The notes beneath the pieces are model-generated. The model ran no database searches. It had not been told where the DNA came from and saw only the letters and a program-made list of their open reading frames with translations. Shown here in pieces: positions 36,011-42,968 of a DNA stretch of 59,071 nucleotides. The position numbers and the translations under genes are program-made. Location: positions 1 to 59,071 of the forward strand of contig NZ_FMDF01000048.1 in NCBI RefSeq assembly GCF_900091955.1, written 5' to 3'. This stretch comes from Streptomyces sp. Ncost-T10-10d (lineage in GTDB: Bacteria; Actinomycetota; Actinomycetes; Streptomycetales; Streptomycetaceae). Position 1 is the stretch's first letter, and each line of letters begins with the position of its first letter.

Positions 36011-36091
36011 TCACCCTCGTCGGATGACCGCGCTGCACCCGGCCTCCGCCACCCTCCGCGACACGGACCGGATCGAGGAGCAGCCCAAGCG

Positions 36092-36140
36092 GCGCGGGGC
36101 CCGGGCTTCCCGCCTGAGGTGGGAAGCCCGGGCCCCGCGC
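36092..36140 (-). terminator. very strong terminator after the glycosyltransferase gene
   Basis: A perfect 20-bp inverted repeat (36092-36111 with 36121-36140) and a 9-base loop, starting 18 bases after the stop of the minus-strand gene ending at 36159. Confidence 0.85.
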
Positions 36141-36158
36141 GTCGTATGTCGGGCCCCT

Positions 36159-37313
36159 CTACTCCTGCCCCGGCACGACCGCCGGGATGGCCTCGGGGTT
36201 CAGCAGCTGCGTCAGATGGCGGGCCGATGCGTCCCAGGACCAGGACTCCTGGGCCCACTTACGGCCGGCGGCACTCATCTCGGCGGCCTGGTCCGCGTCG
36301 AGCAGTATCCGGGTCAGCGCGCCCGCGATCGCCGCCGTGTCGGTGCCGTCCACGACCCGTCCGGTCCTGCCGTCGAGCACCGTGTCCGGGGCGCCGCCCG
36401 AGTCGCCGACGACCACCGGCAGTCCGCTCGCCGCCGCCTCCAGGAACACGATCCCGAGCCCTTCCGCCTCCAGACCGGCCTTCCTGGTACGGCAGGGCAT
36501 GGCGAAGACATCCGCCGCCGCGTAGTACTGCGGAGTCTCGCTGTGCGACTTTCCGCCCACGAAACGGACCGAGCCCTCGGCGTGCCGGTGCGCCAGCTTG
36601 CGCAGCCGTGCCTCGTCCGGCCCCCGGCCGACCACGACGAGCACCGCGTCGGGCACCTCCCGCCGGATCAGCGGCAGGGCCCGGATCAGCATGTCCTGGC
36701 CCTTGCGCGGGACCAGACGGGCCACACACAGGATCACGCGCTTGCCGTGCAGGCCGAGCTCCGTACGCAGAGCCGATCCGGCCTCGGCGTCGGGCCGGTA
36801 CACCTCCGCGTCGACCCCCGGCACCAACCGGCTCATGTGCGCACGCGGACCCAGGGACGGCCCGATCCGGGCACGCGTGTACTGACCGAGATACGTGACG
36901 ACGTCCACGCCGTCGCCGATACGGCGCATCATCTGACGCGGACCCGGGGTCCTGGCCCACCAGATCTCATGGCCATGGGTGGTCGCCACCATGCGCTGGA
37001 TCCCACTGCGGCGCAGGGCCGGCGCCATGAGGGCCAGGGGTGCGGCAGCCCCGAACCAGACCCGGTCGCAGCCATGGGCCCTGGCTATCTCGACGGCCCT
37101 CCGGGTGACCCGCCCGGTCGGCAGCAGCATGCCGCTGGAGTCCCGTACGACAGGGAACGGAAGGGCCGCGTCGTACGCGGTGTCGCCCGGCTCGCGCGAG
37201 GTGTACACGACCACGTCGTCGTCCGGTATGCGCGTGGCCATCGCGTGCACGAAGGTCTCTATGCCCCCCTGACGCGGCGGGAAGTCATTGGTGATGACAA
37301 GGGTGGAGCCCAT
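36159..37313 (-). CDS. GT4 family glycosyltransferase (PimB-like)
   Basis: The 384-residue protein opens TLVITNDFPPRQGGIETFV, typical of GT4 GDP-mannose or UDP-sugar dependent transferases such as PimB, and carries the GT-B sugar-nucleotide site: ILCVARLVPRKGQDMLIRAL (about residue 195), VGRGPDEARL, and the E-x7-E motif EAEGLGIVFLEAAASGLPVV. It probably mannosylates a lipid or glycan acceptor at the cytoplasmic membrane face. The start is ATG, 16 bases after the FkbM-family gene, so the two form an operon ending at the 36092-36140 terminator. The acceptor is not known. Confidence 0.9.
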   Translation of the reverse strand: MGSTLVITNDFPPRQGGIETFVHAMATRIPDDDVVVYTSREPGDTAYDAALPFPVVRDSSGMLLPTGRVTRRAVEIARAHGCDRVWFGAAAPLALMAPALRRSGIQRMVATTHGHEIWWARTPGPRQMMRRIGDGVDVVTYLGQYTRARIGPSLGPRAHMSRLVPGVDAEVYRPDAEAGSALRTELGLHGKRVILCVARLVPRKGQDMLIRALPLIRREVPDAVLVVVGRGPDEARLRKLAHRHAEGSVRFVGGKSHSETPQYYAAADVFAMPCRTRKAGLEAEGLGIVFLEAAASGLPVVVGDSGGAPDTVLDGRTGRVVDGTDTAAIAGALTRILLDADQAAEMSAAGRKWAQESWSWDASARHLTQLLNPEAIPAVVPGQE

Positions 37314-37329
37314 GAATGTGTCGGATCCT

Positions 37330-38139
37330 TCAGCTGGATGCGGTCGAGCGAGCCGAGAAGAGGTAGTTGCGGCAGTCGTCGGTCACGTCGGCAACACGCT
37401 TCCAACCCTGGTTCCGCCAGCGGTACATGTCGTAGCCGAGCTCGCCGAGTCGGCTGACGAGGTCGCCCGACTTCGTGTCGTACTTCTCGAGGTGACGGTC
37501 CTCGATCTCGAGCAGGAGCGCGGGCCGGTGGCGCAGCAACGTGCGCCGGGCCCCCGACAGCACGGCTGCCTCCGCCCCTTCGACGTCGGCCTTGATGAAG
37601 TCGACGCGATCGAGGCCAAGGTGGTTGCAGAGACCGTCCACGGTCCGCACCGGTGTGACCACGGGGCGGGAGGTGGGGAATTCGACGTTGGGTCCGGGTC
37701 CCGAGGCGCCCTCGGTGAGATAGGCGCGTCCGTGGACGGGCAGCAGACGGCGCCGGGGCAGGCTCATCGTTCCTTCGTGCGCCCGCGCGCCGAGAGCCAT
37801 GCGGTGAACGGTGACGTTGTCGCAGCCGAGGGCGGCTGCCGTGGCCTTCAGCCATTTCGCGGGGCCGTGCAGCGGTTCGACGCTGTGCACCTTTCCCGAC
37901 GGTCCGGCCAGCGCGGACAGGCTCCAGGTGTAGAGGCCGTACTCGGCCCCGATGTCGAGGCAGACAGCGCCCGGCCGCACCAGTGGCCGCAGGCCCGCCA
38001 CTTCTTCTTCCACGAAGGGCCACCGCGAGGATGCCCAGCGAAGCGCGAGCGCGACGGATGACACACGCAGCCCCGGGTGCGGGCGACCGCCGGACCGGAG
38101 AATCGAGGTATCCGGCCGACGCGTCAACCTGCCGTTCAT
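37330..38139 (-). CDS. FkbM family methyltransferase
   Basis: The conserved region includes the SAM-binding loop AVCLDIGAEYGLYTWSLSAL, SVEPLHGPAKWLKATAAALG, the family motif VDFIKADVEGAEAAVLSGAR and LLLEIEDRHLEKY. I place the start at ATG 38139, giving 269 residues, because AAAGG lies six bases upstream and because codons further upstream (frame open to 38268) have poor third-position GC and run into a palindrome at 38275. FkbM enzymes usually O-methylate sugars or polyketides; with a GT4 gene directly downstream, methylation of the same glycan is likely. Confidence 0.85.
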   Translation of the reverse strand: MNGRLTRRPDTSILRSGGRPHPGLRVSSVALALRWASSRWPFVEEEVAGLRPLVRPGAVCLDIGAEYGLYTWSLSALAGPSGKVHSVEPLHGPAKWLKATAAALGCDNVTVHRMALGARAHEGTMSLPRRRLLPVHGRAYLTEGASGPGPNVEFPTSRPVVTPVRTVDGLCNHLGLDRVDFIKADVEGAEAAVLSGARRTLLRHRPALLLEIEDRHLEKYDTKSGDLVSRLGELGYDMYRWRNQGWKRVADVTDDCRNYLFSARSTASS

Positions 38140-38274
38140 CAAACGCCTTTCAGCCTGCTGGGGCGTACGGATTCTGCTGCCGGAGCGACGCCACACTCGA
38201 TCGGCATTCCATCGCATCATCAGATGCGGGGTGATCCCATCCTTCTTCGGAAGCAGTTTGGCCGGCACGTCAGA

Positions 38275-38294
38275 CCTGAGATGTACATCTCAGG
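38275..38294. promoter_or_regulatory. perfect 20-bp palindrome upstream of the FkbM-GT4 operon
   Basis: CCTGAGATGTACATCTCAGG is fully self-complementary. It lies 136 bases upstream of the preferred FkbM start, in a relatively AT-rich stretch that should contain the promoter. A perfect even palindrome of this size without a spacer is typical of an operator for a dimeric repressor rather than a terminator. No regulator is encoded beside it. Confidence 0.65.
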
Positions 38295-38338
38295 GTTGGG
38301 TCCACAACCGCTGAAACCATCATGAAAGAACGCAGATC

Positions 38339-38384
38339 ATGGCTTCGCACCCCGCCCACGACAGTGGGCGGGGTGCGAAGCCAT
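38339..38384 (-). terminator. 21-bp perfect hairpin
   Basis: 38339-38359 pairs perfectly with 38364-38384 around a GACA loop. It lies between the response regulator gene (ending at 38691, minus) and the FkbM promoter and probably insulates the two. Confidence 0.75.
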
Positions 38385-38690
38385 GGGGGGCGAACGCTGC
38401 TTCTGTGCCCTCGCCTCAATCAGGCTATTGGGCCGTATAAGGCATGGCCGGCGAGTCGGCACTGGCCCCCGCCACAGGACCGATCCGGGGTGCGTGCGCT
38501 CAACTGTGTCAAGGCGTCACTTGAACGGCCCCGGACGCGCTCGCTGGACGGCCCGGACCGAGCGGGCGCGGGCCCGCCTCGATCAGCATGACGGAGCGGT
38601 GCCAGGGTGGGGCGGGGCGCAGGCGTGCTGCGGGTCGCCGGCCGAAAGCGGCTGTCGGCCCGTCCCCGTGCTCGATGCGGCGGTGTCTCC
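38385..38690. other. gene-free stretch after the response regulator gene
   Basis: No gene or repeat is recognised. It probably forms the 3' untranslated region of the regulator transcript. Confidence 0.5.
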
Positions 38691-39362
38691 TCAGTACCCG
38701 CCCGGTCGCACAAGGCCCGTCTCGTACGCGTGGATCGCCGCCTGGGTCCGGTCGCGCAGGCTGAGCTTGACCAGAATCCGGCTCACATGCGTCTTGACAG
38801 TCTGCTCGGCCACCACCAGACGCTGGGCGATCTCCGCGTTCGACAGGCCCTGCGCGATCAGGGACAGCACCTCCGTCTCGCGCTCCGTGAGGTTGCCGCT
38901 GCGGCCCTTGACCGGGCCGCGGGGGACGTCGGACATCCGGGAGAACTCTGCGATGAGCCGCTTGGTGATGTTCGGTGCGAGCAGAGCCTCGCCGGCCGCC
39001 ACCACCCTTACGGCATGGGCGAGTTCCGCGGCCGAAGCGTCCTTCAAAAGAAACCCGGACGCACCGGCGCGCAATGCCTCGTACACGTACTCGTCGAGGT
39101 CGAACGTGGTCAGGACGAGGACCTTGGAGGTGGTGGCGGGCGATGTCATGATGCGGCGAGTCGCCTCGATGCCACCGACCCCGGGCATCCGTATGTCCAT
39201 CAGTACGACGTCGGGGGCCAGTTCGGCGACCTTGGCGACGGCGTCGACGCCGTCCACGGCCTGGCCGACGACCTCGATGCCGGGTTCGGCATTGAGCAGG
39301 ACCGTGAATCCTTGACGGACCATCACCTGATCGTCGGCAATCAGCACGCGGGTGGTCGTCAC
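38691..39362 (-). CDS. NarL/LuxR-type response regulator (kinase partner degraded)
   Basis: The GTG at 39362 has GGAGG seven bases upstream. The 223-residue protein has an intact receiver (RVLIADDQVMVRQGF, phospho-acceptor Asp56 in VVLMDIRMPGVGG, Lys in FLLKDAS) and a LuxR helix-turn-helix (LTERETEVLSLIAQGLSNAE, then QTVKTHVSRILVKLSL). Upstream, where its kinase should be, only a short kinase C-terminus remains. That remnant is a paralogue of the kinase at 13249-14526, which in turn lacks a regulator. The regulator may therefore serve the distant kinase; this is inference. Confidence 0.93.
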   Translation of the reverse strand: MTTTRVLIADDQVMVRQGFTVLLNAEPGIEVVGQAVDGVDAVAKVAELAPDVVLMDIRMPGVGGIEATRRIMTSPATTSKVLVLTTFDLDEYVYEALRAGASGFLLKDASAAELAHAVRVVAAGEALLAPNITKRLIAEFSRMSDVPRGPVKGRSGNLTERETEVLSLIAQGLSNAEIAQRLVVAEQTVKTHVSRILVKLSLRDRTQAAIHAYETGLVRPGGY

Positions 39363-39680
39363 GGGTTGTCCTCCACAAGGTCGGCAGGTACTGCGGGCAG
39401 CTGCGTGAGCAGCATCGCGATCACTTCGTATCCTCCGGCGGAGGTCGCGCCGCAAGCCGGTCGGGCCGGTTCGGCGCGGTGTTGCCGACCCGGATGTCGG
39501 CCGCGGACGGGCGGTGATCGGCCTCCACCCGTACCTCCGCTCCGGGCGCGTGCCGCTTCGCGTTGCTGAGCGCCCCCTGGATGATACGGAACGCCGACGG
39601 CTCGATCTCCGGTGTCGGATGGGCCGGCTCGCCGGTGGTGTGAATGCTGGTGATGAGCCCGGTGCTGCACACATTGCCGA
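39363..39680 (-). pseudogene. histidine kinase remnant, paralogue of the kinase at 13249-14526
   Basis: The minus strand reads STGLITSIHTTGEPAHPTPE, then SAFRIIQGALSNAKRHAPGA and VRVEADHRPSAADIRVGNTA. Over the 38 residues from AFRI, 27 are identical to the intact kinase. The frame then breaks; the G box (GHGLLGMRERTAMLGG) is deleted, and the last piece GGYEVIAMLLTQLPAVPADL is in another frame. The sensor, H box and first half of the ATPase domain are absent. It directly precedes its response regulator and cannot be active. Confidence 0.8.
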
Positions 39681-39765
39681 CCAGTTCAGTGGTACGGAAC
39701 CGGGCTTCGGGCAGTCGCTGTGGCCGCCGGAGCCGGCCGTCGAAGAACTCGATCAACCGCAGCCC
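39681..39765 (-). pseudogene. DUF1023 hydrolase C-terminal remnant
   Basis: The minus strand reads EFFDG, a frame break, then GSGGHSDCPKPGSVPLN, matching GGHSDYLKPGSLPLKN at the end of the intact DUF1023 hydrolase (15711-16688). With the kinase remnant, it preserves the gene order of the 13.2-16.7 kb operon, with the acyltransferase gene missing. Confidence 0.65.
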
Positions 39766-39946
39766 CTCATGTCTGTCCGGCCGATCGGGCGTTCGATCGC
39801 TGTCTGGGCTTTCGTGCAGCGCTGTCGGCCGTCTATGGTCCCGGTTGACCGGGCGCCGGGTGCCGGAGCATCGGGTACCGGTCTGAGCCGTACTCAGATC
39901 CGGGCCGCTACGTCGCTGTTCAATCCAGGGAATGGAGGCTGCCGTT

Positions 39947-41029
39947 ATGCACTCCGCATTGGTGACGGGCACAGGGCTGATGGGCACGTCGGTGGCGTTG
40001 GCTCTCCGGGCGCATGACGTGACCGTGCACCTTCGGGATGTGGACTCGACAGCATTACGGACGGCGGCGTCGCTGGGGGCCGGAACAGTGCAGGCGCCGA
40101 CGGAGGTCGTGGATCTGGCAATTGTGGCAGTGCCGCCACCACTTGTCGGCAGGGTGCTTGCGGACATACAGGCGGAGGGTCTGGCGCGGCACTACACGGA
40201 TGTGGCGAGCGTCAAGGTGGAGCCGCAGCATGATGCCATTGCCCTCGATTGCGACACCTCGCAGTACATCGGAGGTCATCCGATGGCCGGCGCGTCACGC
40301 AGCGGCCCGCTGACAGCCCGGGCCGATCTGTTCGAGGGGCGTATGTGGGCGCTCACACCGACGGCGGACACCGATACCGAGACGCTCAACATGGCCCTGG
40401 AACTGGTAGCGCTGTGCGGCGCCGTACCGGTCCTGATGCAGGCTGCCGCACACGACCGCGCGGTCGCGTTGGTTTCGCATGCACCTCATGTCGTGGCGAG
40501 CCTGGTTGCCATGCGCCTGGAGCACGCCGAGGAACGCGAGGTGAGCCTCGCGGGGCCGGGTCTGCGCGACCTCACTCGGATCGCGGAGGCCGACCCCGGG
40601 CTGTGGCTGGACATACTGAGCGCCAATGCCGGAGCCGTGGCCGACCTGCTCGAGGAGGTGCGTTCCGACCTGGACCGGACGGTCGTGGGCCTGCGTGCCA
40701 TCGCCGCGACGGATGAAGCCAAACGTCGCAGCGGTACGGAGGTCGTCGAGAGCATGCTGCGCAAGGGCCGGTCGGGCCGTGCCCGGATCTCCGGCAAGCA
40801 CGGTACCCAGCCCGAGCGCTTCGAGGTGGTGGCCGTCGCGATTGGGGACCAACCGGGTGAGCTGGCAAGGCTGTTCGCGGATGTCGAGCGCGCGGGCATC
40901 AACATCGAGGACGTCCGCATCGAGCACGCCACCAGCCAGTTGACCGGTCTGGTCCACGTCAGCGTCGCACCATGCCTGGCGGTGCCCCTGAAAGAGGCTC
41001 TCCAGGCCCGTGGATGGCGGCTGCGCTGA
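39947..41029 (+). CDS. tyrA: prephenate dehydrogenase with ACT domain
   Basis: The ATG at 39947 has GGAGG eight bases upstream; an ATG at 39932 lies before that site. The 360-residue protein converts prephenate to 4-hydroxyphenylpyruvate with NAD(P) in tyrosine synthesis. Motifs: nucleotide-binding VTGTGLMGTSVALALRAHD, AIVAVPPPLVG, TDVASVK, the substrate-site GGHPMAGASRSGP, VSHAPHVVASLVA, GPGLRDLTRIAEADPGLW, and a C-terminal ACT domain (GDQPGELARLFADVERAGIN, about residues 285-360) that normally gives feedback control. In Streptomyces this gene usually sits beside cmk; here its neighbours are a kinase remnant and a Ser/Thr kinase. Confidence 0.93.
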   Translation: MHSALVTGTGLMGTSVALALRAHDVTVHLRDVDSTALRTAASLGAGTVQAPTEVVDLAIVAVPPPLVGRVLADIQAEGLARHYTDVASVKVEPQHDAIALDCDTSQYIGGHPMAGASRSGPLTARADLFEGRMWALTPTADTDTETLNMALELVALCGAVPVLMQAAAHDRAVALVSHAPHVVASLVAMRLEHAEEREVSLAGPGLRDLTRIAEADPGLWLDILSANAGAVADLLEEVRSDLDRTVVGLRAIAATDEAKRRSGTEVVESMLRKGRSGRARISGKHGTQPERFEVVAVAIGDQPGELARLFADVERAGINIEDVRIEHATSQLTGLVHVSVAPCLAVPLKEALQARGWRLR

Positions 41030-41132
41030 GTGCAGGAAGCGCCCGGCCCGCGAACACATGGCCGTGCACCAAGGTCGGTTGTACGTCGGTCGCGGTCCAC
41101 CGGCCCGACAAGCGAGCGGATATGGCACAGTC

Positions 41133-42863
41133 GTGCCGGTGGAAGAGCTGCGACCTCAGGACCCCGCGCACATAGGCGCGTACCGGATTCTCGCCCGGCT
41201 CGGCGCGGGCGGCATGGGGCAGGTGTATCTCGGTCGGTCGCCCGGCGGACGGCTGGTGGCCGTGAAAGTGATCCGCGACGAGATCAACGATCGCCCCGAG
41301 GCATTGGCCCGGTTCCGGCGGGAGGCTGCGACCGTGGAGGCCGTACGCAGCGCCTACACCGCCCAGTTGATCGAGGCGTCGCTCGACTCGTCCCCGTACT
41401 GGCTGGCCACCGAGTACGTGCCAGGGCCCACGTTGCGCGGCGCCGTGGGCACGAGCGGCCCGTTCCCGCCGGACAGTGCCCTGCGGCTGTTCGCCGCGCT
41501 CGCCGAGGGGCTGGCCGCGGTCCATGTCCACGGGGTCACGCACCGGGACCTGAAGCCGCAGAACGTCATCCTCGCACCGCAGGGACCACAACTGATCGAC
41601 TTCGGCATCGCCCGGGGACTTGAGCAGACGATCCTCACCCGGGACGGAATGGCACCGGGCACGCCCGGGTACGCGGCGCCCGAAGTCGTCCTGCGCAACG
41701 AGGTCGGTCCGGCGGCGGACGTCTTCGCGCTGGGGGCGACGATCGCCTACACGGCGACCGGCAGGCCCCCGTACGGCACGGGCGATGCGGCTGCGGTGAG
41801 CTACCGGACGGTGCACGAGGACATCGACCTGGAGGGGGTGCGGCCCACGCTGGCCGCACTGATCCGGCAGTGTGTCGCCAAGGACCCGGCGGAGCGGCCC
41901 GCGCCGGCCGACGTGATCGCCCACTGCGCGGTGGAGTCGGCGCTGGCCACGGACGCCCACTACCGCTCGGTGACCCGCGACGCCGAACCCGCGCCTGTGC
42001 CTGTGCCTGTGAGCACGCCACCTTCGGAACCGGAGGTCGGGGCCCTGACGCGGCCGGCGGGTCGCGAGCCGGAGGATCAGGTGCGTGAGCGGGCAGCCGA
42101 GACCGTACCACCGGGGACGCCCGACACCACGCCGTACGACGCGCCGGATCATCAACAGAGGCATCTCGCCCGCACCACACGTCGCAGGGGCTGGCTCGCC
42201 GCATGTGCGGTGGCGCTCGTCGTCCCGGCGGCGGTCTGGCTGCTCCCCGAACAGGACAGCCAGCCCCCCGGAGCCGCGCCCACGACCGACGTCTCCGCGT
42301 CCCGGCCGACCACCAAGGGTCCGGCGGGCCGGCCACCGGACCACATCGTGAACGACCGTGTCTCGCAGGACCGCTGGACCCTGTCGGACGACCCGGAGCA
42401 GGCCGCCCAGGGCATGGGCTCCTGCGACCTGGCCAGTTTCGCCGGGTCCTCACCGCCGATGGACCTGCTGTCCGCCGTCTCGCACACCACCGGCTCGGAC
42501 ACCGCCTCGGTGGAGCTGCGTCCCAAGACTGCCGGCCAGGGAAAGCGGCCCGCGCCGTACTACATCTCCGTGGGGGTGCGGCCTCCGCACGAGACCGACC
42601 GCGCCACCGGCCGTCCGCTTCGGTCCTCCGTGGGAAAGGGCATCGGCTTCACGAGCAAGCCCGTCGACATCTACTCCCGGTGGTCCTCGGGCGGAACCAT
42701 CAAACTCAAGTATCCCGACGACTTCCGGGCCCACTTCGGCAATCGGACCGTCGACGCGATCCCGGTCGGCGACGACAAGGGCGACTGGACCGTGGTCCTG
42801 TACCACGTCGAGGGCGGGCCCACGACGTACACATCCGTCGTGTGCAACGGGTTCCATGCCTAG
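41133..42863 (+). CDS. membrane Ser/Thr protein kinase with an unknown extracellular domain
   Basis: The start is uncertain; GTG 41133 precedes VEELRPQDPAHIGAYRILA, the usual opening of this kinase group. The 576-residue protein has the glycine loop GAGGMGQVYLG, Lys45, HRDLKPQN (Asp139), DFGIARG (Asp156) and APE (YAAPEVV). A Pro/Glu-rich linker (280-350) leads to one membrane helix (about 354-373, WLAACAVALVVPAAVWLLP). The outside part of about 200 residues has a low-complexity stalk, then a folded domain starting near DHIVNDRVSQDRWTLSDDP with two cysteines (in GMGSCDLA and SVVCNGF) that could form a disulfide. I do not recognise this sensor domain. Confidence 0.92.
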   Translation: MPVEELRPQDPAHIGAYRILARLGAGGMGQVYLGRSPGGRLVAVKVIRDEINDRPEALARFRREAATVEAVRSAYTAQLIEASLDSSPYWLATEYVPGPTLRGAVGTSGPFPPDSALRLFAALAEGLAAVHVHGVTHRDLKPQNVILAPQGPQLIDFGIARGLEQTILTRDGMAPGTPGYAAPEVVLRNEVGPAADVFALGATIAYTATGRPPYGTGDAAAVSYRTVHEDIDLEGVRPTLAALIRQCVAKDPAERPAPADVIAHCAVESALATDAHYRSVTRDAEPAPVPVPVSTPPSEPEVGALTRPAGREPEDQVRERAAETVPPGTPDTTPYDAPDHQQRHLARTTRRRGWLAACAVALVVPAAVWLLPEQDSQPPGAAPTTDVSASRPTTKGPAGRPPDHIVNDRVSQDRWTLSDDPEQAAQGMGSCDLASFAGSSPPMDLLSAVSHTTGSDTASVELRPKTAGQGKRPAPYYISVGVRPPHETDRATGRPLRSSVGKGIGFTSKPVDIYSRWSSGGTIKLKYPDDFRAHFGNRTVDAIPVGDDKGDWTVVLYHVEGGPTTYTSVVCNGFHA

Positions 42864-42913
42864 GACACAGTTCACGGCGGTGCCGACGTGTTCCTCCCCC
42901 ACCCCCGCAGAAC

Positions 42914-42949
42914 GGGGCCGGGTCCGCGACCGGTACAGCGACCGGCCCT
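42914..42949. terminator. probable terminator between kinase and oxidoreductase genes
   Basis: GGGGCCGGGTC and GACCGGCCCT can form a stem with one bulge, between the convergent kinase gene and the oxidoreductase gene ending at 42969. Confidence 0.45.
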
Positions 42950-42968
42950 CCAGTCACCCACTCGGTTG

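Noticed and set aside
36092..36140. 20-bp inverted repeat considered as an operator or transposon end
   Set aside because: Its loop, GC-rich stem and position 18 bases after a stop codon fit a terminator; no matching second end was found.
37336..37365. GGTCGAGCGAGCCGAGAAGAGG at the end of the FkbM gene as another copy of the short repeat
   Set aside because: It lacks the flanking C-rich and G-rich arms and encodes an ordinary C-terminus, so the resemblance may be chance.
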